Assembly (NCBI GenBank): GCA_023390815.1
Contig: JAEWCC010000026.1
Coordinates: 1 to 54,700 of the forward strand
From: Bacillota bacterium
GTDB lineage: Bacteria > Bacillota > Clostridia > Christensenellales > SZUA-584
Length of the DNA stretch: 54,700 nucleotides
Reading direction: 5' to 3'
This document shows positions 24,173 through 33,464 of this stretch, piece by piece; positions within the stretch are counted from its first letter, which is position 1; the number at the start of each line of letters is the position of its first letter. Under the pieces are notes generated by a model that did not search any database, was not told where the DNA came from, and was given only the letters and a program-made list of their open reading frames with translations. The translations under genes and the position numbers were made by a program.

Positions 24173-24655
24173 ATGGACAAGAAGCTCACCCATTTTGACG
24201 CCAACGGAAACGCGGCGATGGTGGATGTAACCGATAAAGCGGAAACGGAGAGAACTGCGGTCGCCAAGGGCAGCATCCGCATGAACCAAGCAGCCTTTGA
24301 TGCGATCCGGCAAGGGAACGTTCAAAAGGGGGATGTGCTGGGTGTGGCGCGTGTGGCAGGCATCATGGCCGCGAAGAAAACGTCGGAACTGATCCCGCTA
24401 TGCCATCCGCTGATGCTCACCAAAATCGGCGTGGATTTCGAGCTGCATGCGGAAATGCTGACGGTGGACGCAGCCTGCACCGCGAAACTCAGCGGCAAGA
24501 CGGGCGTGGAGATGGAAGCACTGACAGGTGTCAGCGTGGCGCTGCTCACCATTTACGATATGTGCAAAGCGCTGGACAAGGGCATGGTCATGACGGATAT
24601 CCATTTAGTTGAGAAAACCGGCGGTAAATGCGGTCATTTTCAACATCAGTTTTAA
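24173..24655 (+). CDS. moaC: MoaC, cyclic pyranopterin monophosphate synthase
   Basis: A 160-residue MoaC with the signatures MVDVTDKAETERTAVAKG, KKTSELIPLCHPL and TGVEMEALTG...DMCKALDKGM. It turns the MoaA product into cyclic pyranopterin monophosphate in the first stage of molybdopterin synthesis. ATG 24173 follows ATAGGAGGAA closely. moaA lies further along the same block (27.3 kb), separated by the molybdate transporter, so cofactor synthesis and molybdenum uptake appear to be co-transcribed. Confidence 0.95.
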   Translation: MDKKLTHFDANGNAAMVDVTDKAETERTAVAKGSIRMNQAAFDAIRQGNVQKGDVLGVARVAGIMAAKKTSELIPLCHPLMLTKIGVDFELHAEMLTVDAACTAKLSGKTGVEMEALTGVSVALLTIYDMCKALDKGMVMTDIHLVEKTGGKCGHFQHQF

Positions 24656-24682
24656 ATTATTGAAAGCAGGAAAGGGAGATTT

Positions 24683-25537
24683 ATGAAAAAATTGGGTGGG
24701 ATTGCTTTGGCAATGTGTATGATGTTCGCTGTAGCAGGATGCGCCGCAGCCAATGAGACAACCTCCGAAACAGCCTCCGTTACACCCGTGGTGACAGAGA
24801 CCGTTTCGGCTGCGCCGGAAGCGCCGACTCCCGCTGCAGCTCCGGTGGAGCTGACGATTGCGGCGGCAGCGAGCCTGACGGACGTCACGACGGAGATCAT
24901 CGAAGCGTATAAGATCGTCGCACCAAATGTAAAGCTGACGTTTACCTATGGCGCTTCGGGCGCGCTGCAGACGCAGATTGAAGAAGGCGCTCCCGTGGAC
25001 ATCTTTATGTCGGCGGCGCAGAAGCAGATGGACGCGCTCGCGGACCAGTCGCTGCTGCTCGACGGATCCCGCGCCAACCTGCTGGAAAACAAGGTTGTAC
25101 TGATTGTCCCCAAAGATTCCGCGCTGGGCCTGACCACCTTTGAAGACCTCGCAAAGGACAGTGTGAAAACGGTGGCGATCGGCGACCCGACGAGCGTTCC
25201 GGCAGGCCAGTACGCCGAGGAAGTGCTGACATCGCTGAGTATCAAGGATCAGGTGGAAACCAAGGCCAACCTCGGTACCGACGTGCGTCAGGTGCTCACC
25301 TGGGTGGAAAGCGGCGAAGTGGACGCTGGGTTAGTATATGCCACGGATGCCGCGACGACCGATAAGGTGACGGTAGTCTGCGAAGCCCCGGCGGACAGCG
25401 TGAAGAAGATTATCTACCCGGTCGCCATACTCAAAGCGTCAAAAAGCGCGGAAGCGGCACAGGCTTTTATCGATTACTTGAAGACTGCCGAGGTTGCGGC
25501 ACTGTTTGAAAAATACGGATTCATCATGGCTGAATAA
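24683..25537 (+). CDS. modA: ModA, molybdate-binding lipoprotein
   Basis: A 284-residue periplasmic-binding-protein-type lipoprotein. The signal peptide ends at AGC with lipid-attached C20. A linker rich in alanine, threonine and proline (about 22-52) precedes the ligand-binding body (LTIAAAASLTDVTTEI, TFTYGASGALQTQIEEGAPVDIF). This ModA pattern binds molybdate or tungstate outside the membrane. GGAAAGGGAG lies before ATG 24683. modB starts 17 bases after the stop. Confidence 0.93.
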   Translation: MKKLGGIALAMCMMFAVAGCAAANETTSETASVTPVVTETVSAAPEAPTPAAAPVELTIAAAASLTDVTTEIIEAYKIVAPNVKLTFTYGASGALQTQIEEGAPVDIFMSAAQKQMDALADQSLLLDGSRANLLENKVVLIVPKDSALGLTTFEDLAKDSVKTVAIGDPTSVPAGQYAEEVLTSLSIKDQVETKANLGTDVRQVLTWVESGEVDAGLVYATDAATTDKVTVVCEAPADSVKKIIYPVAILKASKSAEAAQAFIDYLKTAEVAALFEKYGFIMAE

Positions 25538-25554
25538 GCCACAGAGAGGACCGC

Positions 25555-26238
25555 ATGGATTATTCGCCGCTTTGGCTGTCACTCAAGGTCGCATTTCTTG
25601 CGACGCTCATGACGTTTATACTGGGGGTGCTCGCGGCCTGGCTGACGGTAAAGCTCAAGCGCGGTAAAGGCATCGTGGACGGACTGTTCACGCTGCCTTT
25701 GGTGCTTCCGCCCACCATGGTGGGCTTTTTCCTGCTTCTCCTGTTCGGAAAAAACGGTTTCATCGGGCAGCTTCTGAGCAGCATCGGCGCGCCGGTCGTG
25801 TTCACATGGACGGGCGCTGTCATCGCGTCCACCGTGGTGGCTTTCCCGCTGATGTACCGGACCGTGCGCGGCGCATTTGAACAGCTGGATGAAAACCTGC
25901 TGAGCGCGGCGCGGACGCTGGGCATGCCGGAGGCCAAGATCTTTCTTCGCATTATGATGCCGAACTCCATCCCGAGCATCATGGCGGGGGCGGTGCTGGC
26001 TTTCGCCCGGGCGCTGGGCGAATTCGGCGCGACCATCATGCTGGCGGGCAACATCCCCGGCAAAACGCAGACCGTGTCAGTGGCGATCTACACGGCGGTG
26101 CAGGCAGGCAACTGGGAGCTGGCCTATCGCTGGATGGTCATCATCGTGGCCATATCGTTCGTCACCATACTGCTAATGAACTGGTTCTCAGGCCGTTCAA
26201 TCCGCAACAGAGGGGAGGCGGTGAAGAGATGGCGCTGA
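25555..26238 (+). CDS. modB: ModB, molybdate ABC transporter permease
   Basis: A 227-residue inner membrane protein with five or six spans and the cytoplasmic EAA loop (AARTLGMPEAKIFLRIMMPN) that docks with the ATPase. Typical ModB length. It overlaps the start of modC by ten bases, indicating coupled translation. GAGAGGA precedes ATG 25555. Confidence 0.94.
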   Translation: MDYSPLWLSLKVAFLATLMTFILGVLAAWLTVKLKRGKGIVDGLFTLPLVLPPTMVGFFLLLLFGKNGFIGQLLSSIGAPVVFTWTGAVIASTVVAFPLMYRTVRGAFEQLDENLLSAARTLGMPEAKIFLRIMMPNSIPSIMAGAVLAFARALGEFGATIMLAGNIPGKTQTVSVAIYTAVQAGNWELAYRWMVIIVAISFVTILLMNWFSGRSIRNRGEAVKRWR

Positions 26239-27278
26239 GCGTGGATATCGAAAAGCGCGTGGGACGCTTCCATCTGAAAAGCCGCTTCGAAGCGGATAAC
26301 GAAACGCTGGCGATACTCGGCGCTTCCGGCTGCGGCAAGAGCATGACATTGAAGTGCATCGCTGGAATCCTGACGCCAGACCGGGGGAGCATCGTGCTGA
26401 ACGGGCGGGTGCTGTTCGACAGCAAAAAGAAGATCAACATACCCGCGCGCAACCGCGGCACCGGTTATCTGTTTCAGAACTACGCGCTGTTCCCCAACAT
26501 GACGGTGGAGCAGAATATCGCTTGCGGAGTACCCAAAGGCCGTGATAAAGTCAAGACGGTAAGGGAGAAGATTGAGGCTTTCTATCTGACGGGGTTAGAA
26601 CGGCATTATCCGGTTCAGCTTTCCGGCGGGCAGCAGCAGCGCGTGGCGCTGGCACGCATGCTCGCGAGCGAACCGGTGCTGCTGATGCTGGACGAACCGC
26701 TCTCCGCGCTGGACAGCTTTTTAAAATGGCAGTTGGAGCTCGAGATACTCAAGGTGCAGGAGGGCTTCGGCGGCACGATCCTGTTCGTCTCGCACAACCG
26801 CGACGAGGTTTACAGGCTTTGCGACCGCGTGGCGGTGATGGAGGATGGCCAGACGATTGAGGTGCTGGACAAGAAGGACCTGTATGCGAAGCCGCAGACG
26901 CTCTCGACAGCGCTGCTGTCCGGCTGCAAGAACTTCTCGGCGGCAGTCAAGACCGGGGAGAATACGCTGTTTGCGCAGGATTGGAACACGCAGCTCACGT
27001 CATCCAAGCCCGTGCCGGACGATTTAAAATATGTGGGCTTCCGTGCCCACTTCTTTGAACGGGCAGAGGCAGGCGGGCTGAATGTGCTGGAATGCCGGGT
27101 GACGCGGGTGATCGAGGATATGTTCTCTACCATTGTCATTGCGAGGGTAACAGGCGGCGGTGACAGCGACTGGGCAAACCTGCGCTATGAGCTGGGCAAG
27201 GACCAGTGGGACGCGCTTGGCAATCCGGAAACGCTCTTTCTGCGGATGCCCGAAGACCAACTAATATTGATGAGGTAA
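26229..27278 (+). CDS. modC: ModC, molybdate ABC transporter ATPase
   Basis: A 349-residue ATPase: Walker A GASGCGKS at residues 31-38, signature LSGGQQQRV at 131-139, Walker B LLMLDEP at 151-157, then a C-terminal TOBE-like regulatory part. The Q-loop is in YLFQNYALFPNM. It powers molybdate uptake with ModA and ModB. ATG 26229 follows GGGAGG. moaA starts three bases after its stop. No ModE-type repressor gene is seen nearby. Confidence 0.94.
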   Translation: MALSVDIEKRVGRFHLKSRFEADNETLAILGASGCGKSMTLKCIAGILTPDRGSIVLNGRVLFDSKKKINIPARNRGTGYLFQNYALFPNMTVEQNIACGVPKGRDKVKTVREKIEAFYLTGLERHYPVQLSGGQQQRVALARMLASEPVLLMLDEPLSALDSFLKWQLELEILKVQEGFGGTILFVSHNRDEVYRLCDRVAVMEDGQTIEVLDKKDLYAKPQTLSTALLSGCKNFSAAVKTGENTLFAQDWNTQLTSSKPVPDDLKYVGFRAHFFERAEAGGLNVLECRVTRVIEDMFSTIVIARVTGGGDSDWANLRYELGKDQWDALGNPETLFLRMPEDQLILMR

Positions 27279-27281
27279 TCC

Positions 27282-28253
27282 ATGCTGGACAGCACAGGCC
27301 GGGCGATCAATTACATGCGCATATCGGTGACGGACCGCTGCAATCTGCGGTGCGCTTATTGCATGCCGCCCGAAGGCATCGAAAGCCTGCAGCACGATGA
27401 GATTTTGCGTTATGAAGAGATTCTGCGCGTCGTTCGCGCCGGGGTATCCTTGGGCATCGATCAATATCGCATCACCGGCGGCGAGCCACTGGTGCGCAAG
27501 GACATCACGGATTTGATCCGCATGATGAAGCAGACGCCGGGCGTCCGGCATCTGGCGCTGACGACAAACGGCGTGCTGTTTGCAGGCATGGGGGAGGCGC
27601 TCAAGGAAGCGGGGCTGGACGCCGTAAACTTCAGCCTGGACTGCATGGATGCGGAGAGCTTTCATCGGCTGACGCGCGCAGACGCCTGGGGCGACGTGAT
27701 GAACGGCATTAAAACAGCGCTTGCGCTGGGCCTCAACACAAAGATCAACTGCGTGCCTATGCAAGACTATAACGCCTATGATTGGGTCAGGCTCGCGGCG
27801 TTAGCGAAAGAAAACGCGCTGGATGTGCGCTTCATTGAGATGATGCCCATCGGGATGGGCAGAGGCTTTAAGCCGATAAACAACGATGTTGTGAGGGCAC
27901 ACCTTAACGCGGCGTTCGGGGAGCCGGTTTTATCGGATAAACATCATGGAAACGGGCCCGCGGTATACTACGATTATCCGGGCTTTACGGGCAGCGTTGG
28001 CTTTATCAGCGCCATATCCCACATGTTCTGCGGTACGTGCAACCGCGTACGGCTGACGGCAGACGGAATGCTCAAGCCCTGCCTTTGCTACAGCGAAGGC
28101 GTGGACTTAAAGCCGCTGCTGCGGAGCGGCACTTCGGACGAAGAACTGAGCAAAGCGATGGAAGCAGCCATATCAAGCAAACCGCTGTGCCACGGTTTCT
28201 GCGAAGACGATGGCGTATCGGAAAACAGAAGGATGGTTCAGATAGGCGGATGA
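27282..28253 (+). CDS. moaA: MoaA, GTP 3',8-cyclase
   Basis: A 323-residue radical-SAM enzyme. The first cluster uses C20, C24 and C27 (DRCNLRCAYC); the C-terminal cluster uses FCGTCNRVRL...KPCLC. Other signatures are RITGGEPLVRKDI and LTTNGVL. MoaA rearranges GTP in the first step of molybdopterin synthesis. The usual C-terminal GG is represented by the final QIGG. Its stop overlaps the next gene's ATG (ATGA), so the MOSC protein is made in step with it. Confidence 0.95.
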   Translation: MLDSTGRAINYMRISVTDRCNLRCAYCMPPEGIESLQHDEILRYEEILRVVRAGVSLGIDQYRITGGEPLVRKDITDLIRMMKQTPGVRHLALTTNGVLFAGMGEALKEAGLDAVNFSLDCMDAESFHRLTRADAWGDVMNGIKTALALGLNTKINCVPMQDYNAYDWVRLAALAKENALDVRFIEMMPIGMGRGFKPINNDVVRAHLNAAFGEPVLSDKHHGNGPAVYYDYPGFTGSVGFISAISHMFCGTCNRVRLTADGMLKPCLCYSEGVDLKPLLRSGTSDEELSKAMEAAISSKPLCHGFCEDDGVSENRRMVQIGG

Positions 28254-28684
28254 TCAAGGGGAATATTATAGCGATCTGCATCAGCGAAAAACGGGGAACC
28301 AAGAAGGTCAACATCGGTCAGTGCGAGCTTGTCCCCAATTACGGTCTGAAAGGCGATGCGCACGCAGGGGACTGGCATCGGCAGGTTAGCCTGCTTTCCT
28401 ATGACCGTGTAGAGGAATTCCGCGCTTCGGGCGCAAACGTCGACGATGGCGCGTTTGGCGAAAACCTGTTGGTTTCGGGTATTGATTTCAAAGCGCTGCC
28501 CGTCGGCACGAAGCTCTCCTGCGGTGAGGTACTGCTCGAGATCACGCAGATCGGCAAGGAATGCCACGCACATTGCGAGATATACCGTCAGGTGGGAGAC
28601 TGCATCATGCCGCGTGAGGGCGTTTTTGCCCGCGTATTGAAGGGCGGCGTGATTACCGTAGGGGATGAAATGCATGTCGGATAA
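28250..28684 (+). CDS. MOSC-domain protein
   Basis: A 144-residue single-domain MOSC protein (LVPNYGLKGDAHAGDWHRQVSLL, GAFGENLLVSGID, LLEITQIGKECHAHCEIYRQVGDC). MOSC domains handle molybdenum cofactor and sulfur transfer. In Mo operons such short members probably carry or trim the cofactor; sulfur or selenium delivery is a fair guess here. The start ATG 28250 overlaps the moaA stop. It overlaps mogA's start by eleven bases. Confidence 0.88.
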   Translation: MIKGNIIAICISEKRGTKKVNIGQCELVPNYGLKGDAHAGDWHRQVSLLSYDRVEEFRASGANVDDGAFGENLLVSGIDFKALPVGTKLSCGEVLLEITQIGKECHAHCEIYRQVGDCIMPREGVFARVLKGGVITVGDEMHVG

Positions 28685-29174
28685 GGCGTACAGGGCGGCG
28701 GTCATCACCGCCAGCGATAAGGGCGCATCAGGGCTGCGGGAAGACGTCAGCGGCGAGGTGCTGGAGAAGATATTGCGGGACAGCGGATACGACGTAGTCA
28801 GCCGCCGCATACTGCCCGATGATAAGGAAAAGCTGGCAGCGGAGATGGCGAAGCTGGCGGATAACGATCTTTGCGATATCATCTTCACAACGGGCGGAAC
28901 AGGCCTGTCGCCGCGGGACGTGACGCCGGAAGCCACGCTTTCTGTTGCGCACCGGCTGGTGCCGGGCATCAGCGAAGCCATGCGGGCCGCGAGTATGCAA
29001 ATTACAAACCGTGCCATGCTGAGCCGCGGCGTATCCGTGATACGCGCCAAAACACTCATCATCAATCTGCCGGGAAGTCCCAAGGCGGTAAAGGAAAGCC
29101 TTGAGGTGATATTGGACGCGGTAGCGCACGGCCTCGCGATCCTTCGCGGAGACGACGGAGAGTGTGCGCGTTAA
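28674..29174 (+). CDS. mogA: MogA/MoaB, molybdopterin adenylyltransferase
   Basis: A 166-residue protein with AAVITASDKGASGLREDVSG and FTTGGTGLSPRDVTPEAT, the molybdopterin- and ATP-binding signatures. It adenylates molybdopterin before metal insertion. I chose ATG 28674, nine bases after AGGGG, instead of ATG 28665, which is too close to that site. Last gene of the molybdenum block; its stop overlaps the stop of the converging crp-like gene by two bases. Confidence 0.9.
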   Translation: MSDKAYRAAVITASDKGASGLREDVSGEVLEKILRDSGYDVVSRRILPDDKEKLAAEMAKLADNDLCDIIFTTGGTGLSPRDVTPEATLSVAHRLVPGISEAMRAASMQITNRAMLSRGVSVIRAKTLIINLPGSPKAVKESLEVILDAVAHGLAILRGDDGECAR

Positions 29175-29845
29175 TCTTCCATGCCATCCAGCAGCCGGAA
29201 ATGATTCCGGTCAAACTCGATCAGCCCTTCTTTGCGCATGCGGCCAAGCTCGCGGGATAACGCGCTGCGGTCCACGCAAAGGTATGCGGCAAGTTCCTCC
29301 CGGTTGAATGAAAGCACCAGTTCGCTGGTCTTTTTTCTTTTGGCCTGCAGCGTCAGGTACAGCATGATGCGGTCCCGAAGACCTTTGCGCGAGAGGATAT
29401 CGATCTTGTAAAGCTGACGCATGTTCTGATTGGCGGACATCTCCAGGAGGTTCCTCAGCATAACGCAGCGGAACTTGTCCGGTACGGGGCCGGGCGACGC
29501 GATGAGGCCGTAGGAGAAGGTCAGCACCTCGGCGTCCGTGGCGCACAGAATGATCAGCGGGCTCACCTGCGTCGGCGTGCTCGCGATATCCACGCCGAAC
29601 ATCTCGGATGCGCCTGTCGTCCGGATCAGGTTGAGCCGCCCGTCGATATCTTCCTTATAGGTATTCAGCTTGCCCGAGAGCACGACGCCGACAAAATCGA
29701 TCGGCATATCCGTTGCGGCCAGCACCGTTCCCTTGGAGCAGCGCTTTTGCTGGCAGCCCAAGAGCGGGGCGATGGCTTCCGCTTCGGCCCGGGTAAAGCC
29801 GCTGAATAATTTCGTTTTGATCAGGCTGTTTGTGATCGTATCCAT
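29171..29845 (-). CDS. Crp/Fnr-family transcription regulator
   Basis: A 224-residue regulator. An N-terminal cyclic-nucleotide-binding-type beta roll spans roughly 1-140 (VGVVLSGKLNTYKEDIDGR). The C-terminal winged helix contains EELAAYLCVDRSALSRELGRMRKEG near 180-204. The absence of clustered N-terminal cysteines argues against an Fnr-type oxygen sensor. It follows adenine deaminase by 20 bases on the same strand, so it may control purine or molybdenum genes. Its effector is unknown. Confidence 0.85.
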   Translation of the reverse strand: MDTITNSLIKTKLFSGFTRAEAEAIAPLLGCQQKRCSKGTVLAATDMPIDFVGVVLSGKLNTYKEDIDGRLNLIRTTGASEMFGVDIASTPTQVSPLIILCATDAEVLTFSYGLIASPGPVPDKFRCVMLRNLLEMSANQNMRQLYKIDILSRKGLRDRIMLYLTLQAKRKKTSELVLSFNREELAAYLCVDRSALSRELGRMRKEGLIEFDRNHFRLLDGMED

Positions 29846-29865
29846 CTTGTCGTCCGGCAGTGCCC

Positions 29866-31596
29866 TTAAGCTTCGATCGAAATGAATCTGAATTGATTCA
29901 CGTCGAACAGCCCCATATCCGTCAGCTTGATTTCCGGGATGACCGGCAAAGCCATGAAGCAGAGGACCATTACAGGCTCCAGACTGTCTTTGATTCCGAG
30001 CGAGTGGATCGCGGTATGGTGAATGCGGGTCAGCATCTCATCCACCCATTCGCCGCTTTGATCGCTCATCAGGCCCGCAATCGGAAGGGGCAAGCTCTCA
30101 AGTACAGTCAAACTATCGACCATGACGATGCCGCCGTCTTGCTCGATCAGCCTTTCCACCGCAAAAGCCATATCGTCGTCGCTTACGCCCACGACGATGA
30201 TGTTATGGGAGTCATGCGCGATTGAGAGGGCAATGGCACCCCGTTTCATGCCGTAGTCTTTGAGCAGCGCCACGGCAACGTTTCCGGTATCATGATGGCG
30301 CTCGACAACCGCGATCTTCACGATGTCCCTGCCCGGATCGTACACAAAACCGCCGTTTTCATCCCGCTTTATTTCCGCGATCTCGTTACGGGTGACGACG
30401 CCGCCGGGAATCATCGTGATGACGTGCGCCTTGTCGGAATGAATCGTCAGCCTCAGCTTGTCTTTAGAGAAATCCTTGACTCGAAATCTTCCTTTTGTTG
30501 CGGAAATATCATGCTTGATCACGGGCAGCAGATACTTTCCGTCCGAAGCGGCTTCCCGCCCCGCGATAAATACCTTGCTGACACCAAACTCTGTGAGGTT
30601 ATCCAGCAAAACGATATCGGCCCTTAAGCCCGGCGCAATGGCACCTCGGTCTTTAAGGCCAAAGCACTCAGCCGCATTGAGGCTGGCCATTTGTATCGCC
30701 ATAACGGGGTCAATTCCTGCGTTCACGCAGATGCGCAGGTGGTTTTCGAGATGCCCTTCGTGGAGGATGGTTTTTGGCTGACGGTCGTCTGAACACAACA
30801 GGCAGCGTCGGCTGCTGAGCGCCGTAACGGCCTTAAGCAGTTCTGAAAGGTTATGACAGGCCGAGCCCTGGCGCATTAAAACATACATGCCGCGTGACAG
30901 CCGGTCCCGCATCTCATCGACTGTGGAGCATTCATGGTCCGTATGGATACCGGCGGAGACATACGAATTGAGCGCGTTTCCGGTTACACCCGGGCTGTGC
31001 CCGTCAATAGGCTTTCCATGTTTTACGGCGACGAGAAGTTTATCGAGAACGGCATCGTCCGCATCGATGACGCCCGGATAGTTCATAAATTCTCCGAGCC
31101 CGAGGATCTCTTCGCGGCCCATGACCGGTTCCATATCCCGTGCGACGAGTGAGGCTCCCGCGTGTTCAAACGGCGTCGCGGGTACGCAGGAGGGGAGCAT
31201 CCATTTGATATCGAGTGCGGTTCCTTTTGAAGCTTCAATCATATAATCTAAACCGGGAAGGCCGCAGACGTTGGCAACCTCATGCGGGTCTGCAATGATC
31301 GTCGTAGTTCCGTGAGGAACGATGAGCCTGCCCAGTTCTTCCGGGCTCACATACGACGATTCCACGTGAATATGGCTGTCAATAAAACCCGGCGCGGCAT
31401 ATCGGCCATGCGCGTCAACTTCGCGGTCGCCCTGATATTGGCCCACACCGGCAATCAACCCGTCGCATAGGGCGATGTCGCCCTTTAAAACCGACCCGGT
31501 ATAGACGTCGACGACCTGACAGTTCTTAATCACCAGTTCCGCAGGAATTCTGCCCGCAGCCGTATCGATCAGCTTTTTTAACTGAGTCTTATTCAT
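29866..31596 (-). CDS. ade: Adenine deaminase
   Basis: A 576-residue amidohydrolase of the bacterial adenine deaminase family. PGFIDSHIHVESSYVSPEE holds the first metal ligands, and GTTTIIADPHEVANV, DGHSPG, HTDHECST and LLCSDDRQP follow. It converts adenine to hypoxanthine, feeding the xanthine dehydrogenases. I placed the start at ATG 31596, about nine bases after AAGGCGG; a GTG at 31605 is an alternative. A nine-base inverted repeat at 31642-31662 lies in the upstream control region. The crp-like gene follows in the same transcript. Confidence 0.92.
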   Translation of the reverse strand: MNKTQLKKLIDTAAGRIPAELVIKNCQVVDVYTGSVLKGDIALCDGLIAGVGQYQGDREVDAHGRYAAPGFIDSHIHVESSYVSPEELGRLIVPHGTTTIIADPHEVANVCGLPGLDYMIEASKGTALDIKWMLPSCVPATPFEHAGASLVARDMEPVMGREEILGLGEFMNYPGVIDADDAVLDKLLVAVKHGKPIDGHSPGVTGNALNSYVSAGIHTDHECSTVDEMRDRLSRGMYVLMRQGSACHNLSELLKAVTALSSRRCLLCSDDRQPKTILHEGHLENHLRICVNAGIDPVMAIQMASLNAAECFGLKDRGAIAPGLRADIVLLDNLTEFGVSKVFIAGREAASDGKYLLPVIKHDISATKGRFRVKDFSKDKLRLTIHSDKAHVITMIPGGVVTRNEIAEIKRDENGGFVYDPGRDIVKIAVVERHHDTGNVAVALLKDYGMKRGAIALSIAHDSHNIIVVGVSDDDMAFAVERLIEQDGGIVMVDSLTVLESLPLPIAGLMSDQSGEWVDEMLTRIHHTAIHSLGIKDSLEPVMVLCFMALPVIPEIKLTDMGLFDVNQFRFISIEA

Positions 31597-31641
31597 TTCC
31601 TTCACCCGCCTTAATAGAGTCTTTGTGGGATATGAATGGTT

Positions 31642-31662
31642 AAGTATGATGCTATCATACTT
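31642..31662 (-). promoter_or_regulatory. Inverted repeat in the ade control region
   Basis: AAGTATGAT (31642-31650) and ATCATACTT (31654-31662) are exact reverse complements around a three-base centre, 46 bases before the ade start. On the minus strand TATGAT within it could serve as a -10 box, so a bound protein would block initiation. Confidence 0.45.
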
Positions 31663-31740
31663 TGAATCAACTATAAACCTTGTTTTTTACCGCTTCTGAA
31701 ATATAGTAAGATAGTAACAAAAATTTTTTAAATATACGTA

Positions 31741-31769
31741 TTGAAATACCCCTCTGTCTGTTATAAAAT
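31741..31769 (+). promoter_or_regulatory. Upstream promoter of the BMP-type transporter
   Basis: TTGAAA (31741-31746) and TAAAAT (31764-31769) are 17 bases apart. The predicted leader is about 350 bases. The gap 31597-32123 holds this, a second promoter, the ade inverted repeat and a possible short frame at 31878-31979. Confidence 0.45.
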
Positions 31770-31918
31770 ATAGAAGTACAGATTATACATTGTAAAACGT
31801 ACCCAGACCAGTTAAGAAAAGTTTTTATTATCAATTATCATAATCCATCGAAAATGAATAGAAGGGGCACAACGAATTTGAAAAGCGCATGCTTGGACAA
31901 TTCTAAAACCAAAAACGC

Positions 31919-31947
31919 TTGTGTTCTCCATAAGGGTATGCTATTAT
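31919..31947 (+). promoter_or_regulatory. Second promoter of the BMP-type transporter
   Basis: TTGTGT (31919-31924) and TATTAT (31942-31947) with a 17-base spacer; a start near 31954 would give a leader of about 170 bases. Confidence 0.4.
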
Positions 31948-32123
31948 TCTATATGCTTGAACAAGGATGTCGGCGATGATGATCTTTGTTTATTTTTTTA
32001 GTACAGCGGATTAAGGAGTTTGGAATGTTGCGCGGGGTTAAGCCCGACTGATCTTAAAAGCTCATGTATGTGAGAAAAGAATTGTAAATCCTGATTTCAC
32101 ATTTAATTAACAAGGAGGAAACC

Positions 32124-33416
32124 ATGAAGAAGTTAGTAATGTTTTTAGTGGTGTTGGCAATGGTCGTTGTGCCGTTTGCCGGCTGCAGCCAGCCGAGTGA
32201 GGGCCAGGAGAGTCCTTCGACTTCCGAGGCACCTGCAACCAGTGAGGCACCGTCCGTAGAGCCTTCTGCGGAAGCTGCTGTGAAAATCGGCGTTATTCTT
32301 GTCCACGACGAGAATACCGGTTATGACTCCGCTCACATCGAAGGCATCAAGGCAGCGGCCGCTGCGGTTGGATTCGCTGAAGACCAGATCGTCTGGAAGT
32401 ATAACATTTCCGAAGACGAAAAATGCTACGACGCCGCAACCGACCTGGTTGAAGAAGGCTGTACCTACGTTATTTCGGATAGCTTCGGCCACCAGAGCTA
32501 TATGCAGCAGGCTGCAAGCGAAAACGAAGATGTGACCTTCATTTCGATGACGGGTGTCAATGCGGCTCCTTCGGGGCTCGCAAACCTCAAGAACGCATTT
32601 AACAAGACCTTTGAATCCCGCTATGTGTCGGGTGTTGTCGCTGGCATGAAGCTTGCTGAGCTCGTTGCGGATGGCAAGGTGGCTGACAAGAATATGGATG
32701 CGGACGGAAACATCAAGATGGGTTATGTCGGCGCTTATCCGTATGACGAAGTGGTCTCCGGTTATACCGGTTTCTATCTTGGCGTTAAGTCTATCGTTCC
32801 CAACGTCGTGATGGATGTACAGTACACCAACTCTTGGTATGATCCGACCGCTGAAGCGGAAGCCGCCAACGCGCTTGTTGCTTCCGGTGCGATCATCATC
32901 AGCCAACATGCTGACTCCACCGGCGCTCCGGCTGCCTGCCAGGCGCTGCTCGACAGCGGTACCACCGTATACTGCGTGGGCTACAATGTGGATATGCTGT
33001 CCGTTGCTCCGACTGCTGCACTGACCAGCTGCCAGAACGACTGGAGCGTTTATTACACCTATGTGTTCAACTGCATTAAGAACGGCGAAGAAATCAAAAC
33101 GGATTGGGCTGAAGGCTATAGCGAAGGCGCTGTCATGATCTCCGCGCTGGGCGAAAGCTGCGCTGAAGGCACAGATGCCAAGGTTGCGGAAGTTGAAGCC
33201 GCGCTGAAAGATGGCAGCCTCAAAGTGTTTGATATCAACACGTTTACCGTGGGCGGCCAGAAAATCACAACAGCTCCTGCGCTTGACACCGACGGCGACT
33301 TTGTGCCGGATAGCGGAGAAGCCATTGTGGATGGTGCGTTTGCTGAGTCGACACTGCGCAGCGCTCCGTACTTTGGCCTGCGGATCGATGGAATTACCGA
33401 ACTCAACGCCCAATAA
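32124..33416 (+). CDS. BMP-family substrate-binding lipoprotein
   Basis: A 430-residue lipoprotein. The signal peptide ends at FAGC with lipidated C21, followed by a linker rich in serine, glutamate and proline (22-52). The body starts VKIGVILVHDENTGYDSAHIEG and continues in the BMP (basic membrane protein/Med) fold. BMP proteins with YufOPQ-type partners import purine nucleosides. Here, beside adenine deaminase and xpt, a purine base or nucleoside is likely; urate is possible but unproven. A strong AAGGAGG precedes ATG 32124. A hairpin after the stop separates it from the ATPase and may keep its level above that of the membrane parts. Confidence 0.88.
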   Translation: MKKLVMFLVVLAMVVVPFAGCSQPSEGQESPSTSEAPATSEAPSVEPSAEAAVKIGVILVHDENTGYDSAHIEGIKAAAAAVGFAEDQIVWKYNISEDEKCYDAATDLVEEGCTYVISDSFGHQSYMQQAASENEDVTFISMTGVNAAPSGLANLKNAFNKTFESRYVSGVVAGMKLAELVADGKVADKNMDADGNIKMGYVGAYPYDEVVSGYTGFYLGVKSIVPNVVMDVQYTNSWYDPTAEAEAANALVASGAIIISQHADSTGAPAACQALLDSGTTVYCVGYNVDMLSVAPTAALTSCQNDWSVYYTYVFNCIKNGEEIKTDWAEGYSEGAVMISALGESCAEGTDAKVAEVEAALKDGSLKVFDINTFTVGGQKITTAPALDTDGDFVPDSGEAIVDGAFAESTLRSAPYFGLRIDGITELNAQ

Positions 33417-33437
33417 TTACCCAGTAATGAATGAACG

Positions 33438-33464
33438 GAAAGAGCCACTTCCAGTGGCTCTTTC
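33438..33464 (+). terminator. Strong hairpin between the binding protein and the transporter genes
   Basis: A twelve-base stem (GAAAGAGCCACT at 33438-33449) with a three-base loop and AGTGGCTCTTTC at 33453-33464, then CTATCATTT. Without a clean T-run it is more likely an mRNA-stabilising or partial-termination element. Confidence 0.6.
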
